Notes: a model not told the origin generated them from the sequence alone. Shown: positions 18,031-28,002, counted from the stretch's first letter. The stretch is 54,353 nt of DNA from Sulfuricurvum sp. (GCA_028710885.1 JAQTTG010000008.1:1-54353), one strand, 5' to 3'. A program made the numbers and translations.

Positions 18031-18533
18031 TTTACCTTTTTTAAAATTTCTTTGGCAATAGCACTCATCTCTTTATCACTGACGTCAATAACAATGTCTG
18101 CTGCCTTTTTATACAAAGCAGCGCGTTCATCATACAGCTTATGTGCTCTATCAATATCTTGAAATAAAGGGCGTTTTCGAAGTTTTTTTGCAGCATCAGG
18201 ATGGGCTAAAATACGATTATAAATTGTATCAAATGGTGCTGATAGATAGACTACCGTACCGATTTTAGACAAATTCGGTACTTTAAAAAATCCGCCTCCG
18301 GTTGAGATCAGTGTCCCTTTTACCTCTTTTTGAAGCCATAGAGCAACTTTACGCTCCAATGCACGAAAATACTCTTCTCCCTCTTGGGCAAAAATTTTTT
18401 TAATGCGACGATTTTCCATGCTTTCAATAATATCATCCGTATCCAAAGCAACCAAATCCGATTGACTGACAATCTCTCGTGCAATTGATCCTTTACCAAC
18501 ACCCATAAAACCAATTAAAACAATGTTTTTCAT
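18027..18533 (-). CDS. aroK: Shikimate kinase
   Basis: A 168-aa P-loop kinase phosphorylating shikimate with ATP in aromatic amino acid synthesis. The Walker A region reads GFMGVGKGS, with a Gly before the Ser compared with the more usual GKST/GKSS; DTDD (shikimate/Mg), EYFRALE and STGGG follow, and the RKRPLF lid is present. The ATG at 18531-18533 is chosen over a TTG at 18551 because the latter falls within the promoter palindrome. It leads a three-gene unit with the thioredoxin-fold gene and hisD, and diverges from the cupin gene across a short shared promoter. Confidence 0.93.
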   Translation of the reverse strand: MKNIVLIGFMGVGKGSIAREIVSQSDLVALDTDDIIESMENRRIKKIFAQEGEEYFRALERKVALWLQKEVKGTLISTGGGFFKVPNLSKIGTVVYLSAPFDTIYNRILAHPDAAKKLRKRPLFQDIDRAHKLYDERAALYKKAADIVIDVSDKEMSAIAKEILKKVK

Positions 18534-18548
18534 AAAATCTCTACTATT

Positions 18549-18560
18549 CAATTATAATTG
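18549..18560. promoter_or_regulatory. Symmetric -10 element shared by aroK and the cupin gene
   Basis: The perfect palindrome CAATTATAATTG contains TATAAT on both strands (plus 18553-18558; minus 18556-18551). It lies in the 62-bp divergent gap, 37 nt before the plus-strand cupin start and 17 nt before the minus-strand aroK start, as expected for a bidirectional promoter. Confidence 0.5.
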
Positions 18561-18595
18561 CGCAATCATATCACGCATAAACTTAGGAGTGCTTC

Positions 18596-18904
18596 TTGAA
18601 TCAAATAGAGAATATTTACAATAGGCACTATCCGGATGAAAATCATGAAATTTTTTCACCTATTTTTACCTCACCCGCGCTTAGGATAGAGTCCATACGT
18701 TCATGGTTAAAAACGCCTGGAGAATGGTACAATCAAAATGAAGACGAATGGGTTTTACTTCTCGAAGGGGAAGCCCTATTAGAACTAGACAATAAAACTT
18801 TTGCACTTATTAAAGGAAACTATCTTTTTATCCCGAAACAAACAAAACATAGAGTATTATCTACTTCGGAAAATGCTTTATGGCTTGGGATATTTAGCTC
18901 TTAA
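18596..18904 (+). CDS. Small single-domain cupin protein
   Basis: A 102-aa single cupin barrel: conserved segments [15 protein letters not shown] (motif 1-like) and [14 protein letters not shown] (motif 2-like, ending in the metal-type His). The TTG start is supported by AGGAG 8 nt upstream. The substrate is unknown; such proteins are usually metal-dependent enzymes or ligand binders. Its 3' end overlaps the convergent chemoreceptor gene by 11 bp. Confidence 0.8.
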   Translation: MNQIENIYNRHYPDENHEIFSPIFTSPALRIESIRSWLKTPGEWYNQNEDEWVLLLEGEALLELDNKTFALIKGNYLFIPKQTKHRVLSTSENALWLGIFSS

Positions 18905-20483
18905 ATTCGTTGATACGCTCTTGCAAAGAGTGAGCAACTTCCAACAATTGCTTGGAATCACTTTCTATCCGCTCAACACTTTTTTGATTCGACTCTGAGA
19001 CATTATTAATATTGGAAATACGCTCTATTATCCATTCAATATGAGCAACCACCTCTACTGAATCACTATGAGAACGCTTTGCTACAGTTACAGAACGTTC
19101 CATTTCCAAAGAAGTGGACGATATTTTTTCCTCAACTTCATTGGAAATTGTAGTTAACTCATTCATATTTTTTGCATTATCTCCCATCTTATCACTGACA
19201 TCATTGATAGCTTGTACTATTGTTCCAATGTTGATTTCAATCTCCGTCAAACTTTTTTGGGTTCGTTCAGCTAGCTTACGTACTTCATCTGCAACAACAG
19301 CAAATCCGCGTCCGTGTTCACCTGCACGTGCTGCTTCAATAGCCGCATTAAGTGCTAGTAAATTCGTTTGATCAGCAATATCTTTAATCACTCCTAAAAC
19401 ATTTTTAACCTGATCAGCATCTTGACGCAAAGCTACTAGCTGCGAAGACATCTCTTGCTCAGTTTCAATATACCCTTCCACCTCTCCAACCAAACGATAC
19501 AAAGCATCTTTAGCTGTTAATAATCCATGATTAGCATTTGTTACATTGTTTTGTGTTTGTTGTGAAATAGTAATTGCTGCGGATAAAATTTCTTTTATTG
19601 AATGACTTTTTTCTGTTGTTGCCTTTACTATCAAACGCTCTTCTTCAACCCCTTTGGAAATACTACGAGTAGCATCAGTAATTGTTGTCGCAATAGTAGA
19701 ATTTTGACCGCCTAAAATTTTAACTTGATTCACAGTCTCCTGCACCATTGATACAAAATTATTTACCGCAGTTGCCGCTTGAGAAAATTCATCTTCTTTT
19801 GTCACTTCAAGCCGTTTTGTTAAATCTTTATCACCACTTACCAATGCAGCAATACGATTCTTAAGCACTTCTAGAGGTTTTAGCACCTCTTTACCAAAAA
19901 AGATATTTAGTACTGCGATAAAAACAACCACTACAATACTTAAAGCTATCAATAAAATCATTTGGGTTTTATGAATCTCTAAATCATTTTTTTCTAATGA
20001 AACGGTCAAGTCCATTACACCTAGTGTCTGACCGATTTCAATATTGGTATGACAAGCCAAACATCTCTCTTGTGCAACAAGAGGCTGAAGAAGTCTTATG
20101 GTATGAATACCCTCCGTATTTTCAATGACTTGTGCTTTTTTTGTTTTAAATATCTCTTGTATCATTGGATCTTGAGAAAATTTTGCATCCAATCCAAACA
20201 AATCAATCACTTGCTGTGACTTTTGAACTTCAAGCTTTTTGATTCCATCAATTTCTTGTGCATGTTTTATGGTTTCAGCCACTACTTTAGGGTCACCTGC
20301 CAACATACTTTGCGAAAGTGTTTGAAAGATCGATTGACTTAACATATTTAATGAACGCTTTGCAGTTTCATTGGAAAAATCATGAAACGTAGTTGTCAAA
20401 TACCAATAAATAGCACCTAACCCCATAAAACTAAAAAGTAGTGTCGAAAAAATAATTTTTGACTTGACTGTCTTAAACATCAT
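18894..20483 (-). CDS. Methyl-accepting chemotaxis protein with periplasmic c-type heme motif
   Basis: A 529-aa chemoreceptor: TM1 (about 10-30), periplasmic sensor (about 31-170), TM2 (about 173-193), HAMP, then a cytoplasmic signalling domain with the conserved hairpin ([20 protein letters not shown]). The periplasmic part contains RCLACHTN: a CxxCH motif at 141-145 that would bind heme c covalently after export, followed by [10 protein letters not shown]. This suggests sensing of redox state, NO or O2, as in heme-c PAS-type chemoreceptors of Geobacter (family knowledge; ligand here is inference). An AGAGG site precedes the tandem ATG start. Confidence 0.9.
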   Translation of the reverse strand: MMFKTVKSKIIFSTLLFSFMGLGAIYWYLTTTFHDFSNETAKRSLNMLSQSIFQTLSQSMLAGDPKVVAETIKHAQEIDGIKKLEVQKSQQVIDLFGLDAKFSQDPMIQEIFKTKKAQVIENTEGIHTIRLLQPLVAQERCLACHTNIEIGQTLGVMDLTVSLEKNDLEIHKTQMILLIALSIVVVVFIAVLNIFFGKEVLKPLEVLKNRIAALVSGDKDLTKRLEVTKEDEFSQAATAVNNFVSMVQETVNQVKILGGQNSTIATTITDATRSISKGVEEERLIVKATTEKSHSIKEILSAAITISQQTQNNVTNANHGLLTAKDALYRLVGEVEGYIETEQEMSSQLVALRQDADQVKNVLGVIKDIADQTNLLALNAAIEAARAGEHGRGFAVVADEVRKLAERTQKSLTEIEINIGTIVQAINDVSDKMGDNAKNMNELTTISNEVEEKISSTSLEMERSVTVAKRSHSDSVEVVAHIEWIIERISNINNVSESNQKSVERIESDSKQLLEVAHSLQERINEFKS

Positions 20484-20510
20484 AAACCTCTGCTATTAAA
20501 ACTATTACAG

Positions 20511-21884
20511 TTATTGTACCGTATATCGATCGCCTTTATGCGGCAGGGTTACAATTCCTTCGAGTGATCGCATTTTTACCGGTAAATTCATAGGGCGACG
20601 CATCGATATCGGATCCACTTTACTCACACTAAAATGCAAATGTGGACCACTGGTATAACCGGTATTTCCAGAATATGCAATCAAATCTCCTTTAGCGATT
20701 TTTTGTCCAATCGATACCGCGACACCACCTTGTTTCAAATGGTAATAATTGCCCATAGTACCATCTGAATGTTCAATAATCACATAATTAGCATATTGAC
20801 GATATTCAGGACTCGCACCTCCCAGATTATTGGAAGCCTCTGCACCCACAACAACTCCTTCACGAGCTGCATAAATAGGTGTGCCGACTGGAACCGGAAA
20901 ATCAACTGCATACGCTGAAAGTCCCTTATGTGATGTCTCGCCATGATATCCCTGTGAGACACAAATTTCTGAACCTTTGGCAAATGGAATATTATAAATA
21001 TAATCATCTTGATGCACCGCGAATGCAGACCCTCTTACCCAACCATACGAAGATCGATAATTAGTAGTTTCTTGTCCATTTATCGGGAAAAGTTCCAAAA
21101 CTTTTTTCTTGCTTCGCCCTGATATTTCAATAAATAACGGAAGTCTTTGAGAAGTTTTCAAATTTACCAAAGACTCAAAATCTATGCTCATTGTCACAGT
21201 ATACGGGTTAAGATTTTCAGCTTCAAATTCATATCCCCCCTTGGCTGTTGGATCTGCACTTAATATGACACTGTTACGGGAACCTATCTGTGCTTTTTTT
21301 TTGGCATTAGCAACCTCTGAACGACTTAATATCCGTAAATGTTCTTCATAAGCCTGCTCCTGCTCTATCGCAAACTGTATACTTTTTTCTTCTAAGGCTT
21401 GTTCATCACATAATGCTTCTATACTTTTAATGGAATGATGCGGATAGTTTTTTTGATAAAAAGCAATAATTTCAGCACGCATTCGAGGATTATGTAATGG
21501 ATCCATTGGAATTGATACCAACTCCTCAAAATTTTTTTTATCCTCAGTAGCTATAGCATTATTCAACGATTGTCGATACAACACTTCGATATTCTCTTTT
21601 TTACGAGCAAGTTCACGTAATTCTTTAAGATAAGAATTAAGAATATCTTTATCAACCTCTTTAGAATGAGACAACTCAATCCCTTTTTCCAAAGTAGTAT
21701 CTGTCCCTTCCAAAAAACTACGTATTAATAGCCTATGTGGTTGCATAGCAGAACTATGGTTTAATTTTTCAATAGAATCTGTACTTTGCTGTAACGGAAG
21801 GGCTAAAGTTTCAAAAGGAACCTCGTTTGACGCCGCGTGCAAAACACTCATTCCAATTATCAAAAAGAACCAAAATCGTAACAA
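20511..21884 (-). CDS. Exported M23 (LytM) zinc metallopeptidase
   Basis: A 457-aa protein with signal peptide (FFLIIGMSVLHAA), a helical N-terminal half, a beta-rich middle region and a C-terminal M23 domain (about 300-440). Zinc-ligand regions are visible as SHKGLSAYAVDF and GPHLHFSVS, plus NYYHLKQGG. It likely cleaves peptidoglycan cross-links or is a cell-shape endopeptidase in the periplasm. The TTG start at 21884 has GGGAG 9 nt upstream. It precedes the chemoreceptor gene by 27 bp on the same strand and diverges from fba. Confidence 0.87.
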   Translation of the reverse strand: MLRFWFFLIIGMSVLHAASNEVPFETLALPLQQSTDSIEKLNHSSAMQPHRLLIRSFLEGTDTTLEKGIELSHSKEVDKDILNSYLKELRELARKKENIEVLYRQSLNNAIATEDKKNFEELVSIPMDPLHNPRMRAEIIAFYQKNYPHHSIKSIEALCDEQALEEKSIQFAIEQEQAYEEHLRILSRSEVANAKKKAQIGSRNSVILSADPTAKGGYEFEAENLNPYTVTMSIDFESLVNLKTSQRLPLFIEISGRSKKKVLELFPINGQETTNYRSSYGWVRGSAFAVHQDDYIYNIPFAKGSEICVSQGYHGETSHKGLSAYAVDFPVPVGTPIYAAREGVVVGAEASNNLGGASPEYRQYANYVIIEHSDGTMGNYYHLKQGGVAVSIGQKIAKGDLIAYSGNTGYTSGPHLHFSVSKVDPISMRRPMNLPVKMRSLEGIVTLPHKGDRYTVQ

Positions 21885-21940
21885 TGAGATATTCTCCCTT
21901 ATCTAGCATAGATTTAATTCTATCATTATTGCTCTAAGGA

Positions 21941-21946
21941 TATAAT
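21941..21946 (+). promoter_or_regulatory. -10 box of the fba promoter
   Basis: TATAAT in the context AAGGATATAATATC, 29 nt before the fba ATG; no clear -35, in keeping with the phylum. Confidence 0.6.
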
Positions 21947-21975
21947 ATCATTTATTTTAACTGTGGGGTAAAGTT

Positions 21976-23058
21976 ATGTCAAAACACATTTTAGAAGTGA
22001 TAAAACCGGGAGTCATTTTCGGTGATGATATTCAAAAACTATTTGAAATTGCCAAAGCCGAGGGATTTGCCCTTCCTGCTGTAAACGTAGTAGGAACCGA
22101 TTCAATCAATGGTGTTTTAGAAGCAGCAAAAGTTGTCAATTCTCCTGTTATTATCCAGTTTTCCAATGGTGGTGCAAGCTACTACGCAGGTAAAGGATTA
22201 AGTAACGACAATGAACAAGCGGCTATCGTCGGTGCTATCAGCGGAGCTATCCATACACATATGATGGCAGAAGCGTACGGTATCCCTGTCATCTTACATA
22301 CCGATCATGCAGCGCGCCACCTATTGCCATGGATCGATGCTCTCCTCGATGCCGGAGAAAAACATTTTGCACAACACGGTAAACCACTCTTTAGCTCCCA
22401 CATGCTTGACCTCTCCGAAGAGAGTCTCGAAGAAAATGTTGCAACATGTGTGGAATACATGAAGCGCATGGATAAAATCGGGATGACATTGGAAATCGAA
22501 CTTGGTGTAACCGGGGGCGAAGAAGATGGTGTTGACAACAGCAACATTGATAATGCCCTTCTCTACACTCAACCCGAAGAAGTTGCTTATGCATACGAAA
22601 AATTGAGTGCAGTAAGCAACCGTTTCACCATTGCCGCATCATTTGGAAACGTACACGGCGTTTACAAACCGGGCAACGTTGTACTTACCCCAATCATCTT
22701 AAACAACTCCCAAAAATACATCCAAGAAAAATTCAAAATTACTTCAGATAAACCGGTAAATTTTGTTTTCCACGGCGGTTCAGGCTCAACTCTCGAAGAG
22801 ATCCGCGAAGCGATCGGCTACGGTGTAATCAAGATGAACATTGATACCGATACCCAATGGGCAACATGGGAAGGGGTAAAAGATTATTATGAGAAATACA
22901 AAGATTATCTCCAAGGACAAATCGGAAATCCAGAAGGTGAAGACAAACCGAATAAAAAATATTATGACCCACGCAAATGGCTTCGTGATGGACAAAAAAC
23001 ATTAGTAAACAGAGTAAAAGTAGCTTTTAATGATTTGAATGCGATAGATAGAAACTAA
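21976..23058 (+). CDS. fba: Class II fructose-bisphosphate aldolase
   Basis: A 360-aa zinc-dependent aldolase interconverting fructose-1,6-bisphosphate with dihydroxyacetone phosphate and glyceraldehyde-3-phosphate in gluconeogenesis/glycolysis. Signature motifs: LHTDHAARHLLPW (catalytic Asp and zinc His), LELGVTGGEEDGV, NVHGVYKPGNV and VFHGGSGS. The length matches the FbaA (class IIA) type. It has its own promoter and GGGG Shine-Dalgarno. As in C. jejuni and H. pylori it is next to the gene of a PEB4/CBF2-like isomerase, here convergent, with a shared hairpin terminator. Confidence 0.97.
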   Translation: MSKHILEVIKPGVIFGDDIQKLFEIAKAEGFALPAVNVVGTDSINGVLEAAKVVNSPVIIQFSNGGASYYAGKGLSNDNEQAAIVGAISGAIHTHMMAEAYGIPVILHTDHAARHLLPWIDALLDAGEKHFAQHGKPLFSSHMLDLSEESLEENVATCVEYMKRMDKIGMTLEIELGVTGGEEDGVDNSNIDNALLYTQPEEVAYAYEKLSAVSNRFTIAASFGNVHGVYKPGNVVLTPIILNNSQKYIQEKFKITSDKPVNFVFHGGSGSTLEEIREAIGYGVIKMNIDTDTQWATWEGVKDYYEKYKDYLQGQIGNPEGEDKPNKKYYDPRKWLRDGQKTLVNRVKVAFNDLNAIDRN

Positions 23059-23088
23059 TAAAGTTTCCCGCATTCGCGGGAAACTTTA
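23059..23088. terminator. Bidirectional terminator between fba and the PpiC-type gene
   Basis: Strong perfect stem: AAAGTTTCCCGC at 23060-23071 and GCGGGAAACTTT at 23076-23087, loop ATTC, extended by one flanking A-T pair. It begins right at the fba stop and ends 20 bp before the convergent gene's stop, so it can serve both. Confidence 0.8.
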
Positions 23089-23107
23089 AAGTAATAAAAA
23101 ACAATAA

Positions 23108-23950
23108 TTATTTTGTATACGTAATTTTTGAGTGTGCGCGTAAATCACTCATTTTCTTTTCCATATAAGCTTTAAACTTATCCATTTTTAAACGTTGCTC
23201 AATATAATTTTTAACTTCATCAAATCCAAGTTTTTTCGCGGCTTTTTTATCCTCTACATAAATAACATGATATCCAAATTGACTTTGTACCGGTGCAGAA
23301 GAAATGGTTCCTTCTTTCATTGCGAATACTGCATCATTAAATGATGGTACCATCTGACCTCGAGGGAAATAACCAAGATCTCCACCCTTTGCAGCACTTG
23401 GTCCAGTAGATTTTGATTTTGCTTGAGCAATAAACTCATTTTTAAGCTTGTCTCCGCTTAATCCTTTCATACTTTTAATAATAGCCTGTGCGTCAGCTTC
23501 GGTTTTTACCAAAATATGACGAGCGTGAATTTTCTCTTTGTCTACAAACTCATCAGGGTTAGCATCAAAATAAGCTTTCACCTCTTTGGCATCAATCTTA
23601 ATCGAATCAAATTGTTGTTGTTCCCATACTTTTGCTGCTAATTGAACTTTTAATCTATCAACTAAAGCATCGAGTTCCTGCTTATACTCTTTAGAATCCA
23701 ATACACCACTTTTTTGTGCATCATCATAAACTAGCTCTTGTGCTATCATACCTTCGATAATACGCTGACGTAATTCATTTTGTTTATCTACAGGAAGAGA
23801 ATCAAAACGCCCTTGCGTCCCTTCCATCAAGACTTTATTCACTTCATCAGAAGTAATTTCATCTCCGTTAACTGTTGCTAATACTGCTGCTGAAGCCATA
23901 GAAGCACTCAACAATAAACCCAAAATCCAAGCGGTATAATATCGCTTCAT
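23108..23950 (-). CDS. Exported parvulin-type peptidyl-prolyl isomerase (PEB4/CBF2-like)
   Basis: A 280-aa periplasmic foldase. Signal peptide of about 21 residues (LLLSASMASA), SurA/PrsA-like helical N-terminal chaperone region, and a PpiC parvulin domain (about 140-235: ARHILVKTEADAQ, GGDLGYFPRGQMVPSF, FGYHVIYVED). It is the counterpart of C. jejuni PEB4 (Cj0596) and H. pylori HP0175, which help outer-membrane protein folding; the neighbouring fba supports this orthology. AAGGA lies before the ATG, and a minus-strand TATAAT (24003-23998) about 48 bp upstream is a likely -10. Confidence 0.93.
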   Translation of the reverse strand: MKRYYTAWILGLLLSASMASAAVLATVNGDEITSDEVNKVLMEGTQGRFDSLPVDKQNELRQRIIEGMIAQELVYDDAQKSGVLDSKEYKQELDALVDRLKVQLAAKVWEQQQFDSIKIDAKEVKAYFDANPDEFVDKEKIHARHILVKTEADAQAIIKSMKGLSGDKLKNEFIAQAKSKSTGPSAAKGGDLGYFPRGQMVPSFNDAVFAMKEGTISSAPVQSQFGYHVIYVEDKKAAKKLGFDEVKNYIEQRLKMDKFKAYMEKKMSDLRAHSKITYTK

Positions 23951-24041
23951 TGCTATCCTTGTGTCTTTACCCTGTTATAGGGGAATTTGATTTCGGCATT
24001 ATAATACATTTGTCAGTATAGTACGCAATAAATAACCGAAA

Positions 24042-25964
24042 TTAAACAACACGCTCCAGATGTTTTTGTTGAGCAATTTTCAAATAACGATCCATTGTTT
24101 GTAGCAAGAAATTTTTATCGATCGGTTTGGCCAAATGGGCATCTAAACCTGCGGCTACAATTCGTTCTCTATCCCCTATCAATGCATGCGCCGTTAATGC
24201 TATCACAGGAACAAATCCGCGAAAATCACGTTTGTCTATCTCTTTAATCAGTCTGTTCGCCGTCAAACCATCCATTATCGGCATATCAATATCCATCAAT
24301 ACTAAATCAAAACGCTCTTTTAAATAAGCATCTACCGCTTTTTGTCCATTCTCTACAGCTACAACACTAAAATGTTCTTGTAATAATATCGTTTCCAGCA
24401 ATTTGAGGTTAATGAGGTTATCTTCTGCAACCAAGATTTTTATGTTCTCTTTTCGCGGTATTCTTTGTGCTTCGGAACTTCTAGAAATATACTCTTTCGG
24501 CATTTTATTCCATACCACTGCAAGCGTTTTATGCAATGAGCTGGGAAGAATAGGCAATGTAACAATCGAAGCTACAGCATCAATAATCAAATCTACCTTA
24601 TCCCCGTAATCTGATTCTAAAATTGGAACGATCTGAAGATTTGAGTAAACCGATTTTAATGAATCAATCTGAGATTTTGCAATATGTTCAATATCTAAGA
24701 ATAACACATTGTTATCGTAAAGTTCCCCATTTAAAAGATCTTGCACTACCGTAGTATGAACATTGAATAACTCAAGATATTTAAATAGCAATGCCCCCTG
24801 TGGTGAAAGAGAATGCCCTTGTATATAAATAGCCGCTTTTGTTGTATCAGCAAATTCAAAAATACCTCTTTCATTAATTTGATGACTTACTCTAAAAGAG
24901 AATCGGGAGCCCTTACCACTTTCAGACGCCAACATCAAATGTGAATCCATCATATCAACGTATTTATGACTCAGACTCAGACCAATACCTAGCCCATCCT
25001 TGCCATGACGTTGATTTTCCCATGCAGACGCAAAAGGACGTAAAAGTGTTTTGATTTTTTCACTCTCTATTCCAATACCTGTATCACTCACAGCGTATTC
25101 GATTTCAATAAAATTATTTTCTTCTTTAACAATTAAAATTTCAACAAGGACACGCCCTTTGTCTTCGGTAAATTTAATCGCATTTTGAATTAAATTTCTC
25201 ATTACCGAAAGAATTTTATCTTGATCTCCTATCATTGATTTTGGAAGATGTGGATCAATTAAAAACATAAGCTCTATCTCTTTAGAGAGAGCCAAATCAC
25301 TAAATTGCATGGAAAAATTTTCAAATACATCAAGAGGGGTAAAAAGTTGCAGATTTGTATCAATACTACCACTCTCTACTTGCATTAATTCAAGCAAGTT
25401 TTCAATATTACGCATCATAGATTTCGCACTGAGATTTGTCATTTGTACATACTCTTGCTGCCATGAACTAAGAGGAGAATTTTTCAATAGATCAGTAAAT
25501 CCTAAAATTGCATTCATTGGTGTACGAAATTCATGTGAGATATTGGTTAAAAATTTCTTTTTAAAATGTTCAAAATAACGTTCTGCTGCACGAGCACGTT
25601 CTACAATAGAATTGTCATGAAAAACCATAGCGACAATCGGATGGTCTTCTAAGATAATGATTTCGGATTTTAAAACGATATCGTATTTACTTCCCTGTGC
25701 TTGCATCTCTCCACGATACGTTCCAGGCTGAGAAAGCACGAATGAGAGTTCTACTCCTTGTGGAAAAAACCACTCAGACAATGATGGAATTTCATCGATT
25801 TGCTCAATATCAAATGCATCTAACATTTGATTATTACACCCTAAAAATGCACCAGATATTTCAACATAAATCATTGGATCATTATGCAAATGTGCACATG
25901 CACTTAACAATGAGGTCAAATGAGCATATTTATTTTCAAACTCTTCAATATACAACATATTCAT
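24042..25964 (-). CDS. Soluble hybrid sensor histidine kinase (second of tandem pair)
   Basis: A 640-aa cytoplasmic protein without TM helices: PAS-like N-terminal domain (about 20-125), HisKA with phospho-His in ISHEFRTPMNAI, HATPase_c (NLIQNAIKF N box, DTGIGIES, GLGIGLSL), a degenerate receiver-like region (about 380-490) and a C-terminal receiver with phosphoacceptor in LVLMDIDMPIMDG and conserved Lys in HLAKPID. It has no output domain. It starts 2 bp after the stop of a paralogue of the same architecture, so the pair is a tandem duplication in one transcript. The signal and partners are unknown. Confidence 0.92.
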   Translation of the reverse strand: MNMLYIEEFENKYAHLTSLLSACAHLHNDPMIYVEISGAFLGCNNQMLDAFDIEQIDEIPSLSEWFFPQGVELSFVLSQPGTYRGEMQAQGSKYDIVLKSEIIILEDHPIVAMVFHDNSIVERARAAERYFEHFKKKFLTNISHEFRTPMNAILGFTDLLKNSPLSSWQQEYVQMTNLSAKSMMRNIENLLELMQVESGSIDTNLQLFTPLDVFENFSMQFSDLALSKEIELMFLIDPHLPKSMIGDQDKILSVMRNLIQNAIKFTEDKGRVLVEILIVKEENNFIEIEYAVSDTGIGIESEKIKTLLRPFASAWENQRHGKDGLGIGLSLSHKYVDMMDSHLMLASESGKGSRFSFRVSHQINERGIFEFADTTKAAIYIQGHSLSPQGALLFKYLELFNVHTTVVQDLLNGELYDNNVLFLDIEHIAKSQIDSLKSVYSNLQIVPILESDYGDKVDLIIDAVASIVTLPILPSSLHKTLAVVWNKMPKEYISRSSEAQRIPRKENIKILVAEDNLINLKLLETILLQEHFSVVAVENGQKAVDAYLKERFDLVLMDIDMPIMDGLTANRLIKEIDKRDFRGFVPVIALTAHALIGDRERIVAAGLDAHLAKPIDKNFLLQTMDRYLKIAQQKHLERVV

Positions 25965-25966
25965 TC

Positions 25967-27913
25967 CTAAAAAGTAACTTGTAAATATTTATGTAGAACA
26001 TATTCAAGCTTTTCTCTTGTTAATGGTTTCGACAGATAGTCATCCAGTCCTCTACCAAGGATATACTCTCTATCGCCTTCCATTGCTAATGCTGTCAATG
26101 CAATAATTGGCATTCGCCCGACTCGTGCAATACCCTCTTCTGCTTTAATCTCCTGTGTAGCTAAAATACCGTCTTTTATCGGCATATCTATGTCCATGAA
26201 TACTATATCGAATTTTTGCTGTCGGCATATCTCAACAGCTTCATCACCATTCGATACTGCAACAACATGAATTCCATACTCTTTGAGTAGCAAATTGATA
26301 AGACGTTGATTGATCAAATTATCTTCAACAACAAGAGCATTTACACCGCGCTGAATTTGCGGTGCACTCACAACATTCTCTTTTGGAAGATTCAGAACAT
26401 CTATTAAATGTGCCAATAATGAAGTTGGCAACAATGGTTTTGAAAGTGATGAATCCACAACATGCAGCATGCGTGCTTGTAATCGTTCATGCTGTTCAAG
26501 CAACAAAATAGTTTTACAGGTACGTTTCATACTAGAGAGACGCATAATCCAGTCATTCTTATCCTGTGACCCTATCAAATAGACAACTTCTGTATTCGAG
26601 AAAATACTCTCATCAAGTGACTGAGTTTTAGTTACGCTCACACCAAAACTTCGGAGATAATTCGTTAAATGGTTAGCATCGTCAAGCCGTTTTTCATCGA
26701 TTAATACTACTTTAACACTGTGTGAATTAATCATCTGCATTGCCTGATCCGATGATCCATCCAATGTCAATGAGAAACTAAACGAAGATCCTTTCCCTTC
26801 GTCACTCGTAATTTTTAATTCGCCTCCCATCAACGAGATCAATCCATGTGAAAGGCTCAGTCCAACCCCGAGTCGATTATCCGCATGATCACCTGAAACA
26901 AATGGACGCGTAATATAACCAAGCTCAGATTTGCTTATCCCTTTTCCGGTATCTTTCACAGCAAAGCCAATGTTACAAGTCCCCATAGTATTTCTTTTAA
27001 GCAATTTTACTTCAATAGTTATTCGCCCACCAGGCTGAGTAAATTTCAACGCATTATTATAAAGGTTATTAAGTACTTGTTTAATTTTACGAATATCCCC
27101 CATGATATAAGTAGGTAATTTTGGATCAATAAAAAATAAAATTCCAACCCCTTTATCAATCCCCATAGAAACTGCTCCACGAGCAAACTCTTCCATTTCT
27201 ACTACTAAGTTAAATTCACTTTTACTAATGGACAAACGACCGTTTTGCATTTGTGCCAAATCAAGAAGATTTTCAATATTTGACATTAAATTGCGAGCGG
27301 AACCTTGTACTGAATGGATATATTCAAGTTGTGTTTCTGATGGAGAAGTCTTGGAAAGTAGTTCAACAAAGCCTAATATACCATTCATTGGAGTTCGAAA
27401 CTCATGTCCGATATTGGCTAAAAATTTACTTTTTAACTGTTCAACCTTTATCACTTCTGCTTTTAACTCAGTCAATTTACTTTGATCTTCTAAACGCAAT
27501 AAATATAAATCGCGCCCACCTTCTTGCAATAAAGTTGAGGTTGCTATCATAGTACGAACTTTTCCGGAAACATCTATAACGGTCAGTCCATATCCATTTT
27601 GACAATGTGTACGGATATAATCAAGCCAACTTTTATCATATTCAGTGAAAACCTCTTCTTCTTCATGATCAAAAAGTTCCCGAATACTTTCATGTTTAGC
27701 ACGCAATTGCTCAATATTTTGAAAGGGGAAAATAGTGAAGAATGTTTTATTAGCACCTATCCAACCATTCTCTTTAGTAAAAAAGAGTAAAACGGATGTA
27801 TCAGTATCCAGTACTTTGTAAAACAACTCTTTATTGATAGTTTGTTCGCTATCTTTTGTAAAGCGTTCATCATCTTTATTGAAAAATTTTTGAATAAAAC
27901 TTAGTAATCCCAA
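25967..27913 (-). CDS. Soluble hybrid sensor histidine kinase (first of tandem pair)
   Basis: A 648-aa cytoplasmic hybrid kinase: N-terminal PAS-like region (about 30-140), HisKA (IGHEFRTPMNGI), HATPase_c (NLYNNALKF, DTGKGIS, GVGLSLSHG), a receiver-like segment lacking a clear acidic phosphorylation site (VYLIGSQD where the Asp would fall) and a true C-terminal receiver (VFMDIDMPIKDG, YLSKPLT). It parallels the downstream kinase domain by domain but with clearly diverged sequence. No chemotaxis or DNA-binding output is attached. It faces the divergent nth gene across 114 bp. Confidence 0.92.
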   Translation of the reverse strand: MGLLSFIQKFFNKDDERFTKDSEQTINKELFYKVLDTDTSVLLFFTKENGWIGANKTFFTIFPFQNIEQLRAKHESIRELFDHEEEEVFTEYDKSWLDYIRTHCQNGYGLTVIDVSGKVRTMIATSTLLQEGGRDLYLLRLEDQSKLTELKAEVIKVEQLKSKFLANIGHEFRTPMNGILGFVELLSKTSPSETQLEYIHSVQGSARNLMSNIENLLDLAQMQNGRLSISKSEFNLVVEMEEFARGAVSMGIDKGVGILFFIDPKLPTYIMGDIRKIKQVLNNLYNNALKFTQPGGRITIEVKLLKRNTMGTCNIGFAVKDTGKGISKSELGYITRPFVSGDHADNRLGVGLSLSHGLISLMGGELKITSDEGKGSSFSFSLTLDGSSDQAMQMINSHSVKVVLIDEKRLDDANHLTNYLRSFGVSVTKTQSLDESIFSNTEVVYLIGSQDKNDWIMRLSSMKRTCKTILLLEQHERLQARMLHVVDSSLSKPLLPTSLLAHLIDVLNLPKENVVSAPQIQRGVNALVVEDNLINQRLINLLLKEYGIHVVAVSNGDEAVEICRQQKFDIVFMDIDMPIKDGILATQEIKAEEGIARVGRMPIIALTALAMEGDREYILGRGLDDYLSKPLTREKLEYVLHKYLQVTF

Positions 27914-27996
27914 AGTGAGTCTCCTGATTAATTTTTAATGGAAATCGGTTATTGTAACACAAAAACATTGGAGTTATGTTTTTTTTCTCTTCATGC

Positions 27997-28002
27997 TACA
28001 AT
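27997..28002 (+). promoter_or_regulatory. -10 box of the nth promoter
   Basis: TACAAT in an extended TGCTACAAT context, preceded by a T-run (27979-27987), 25 nt before the nth ATG. The T-rich upstream phase is typical of Campylobacterota promoters. Confidence 0.55.
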
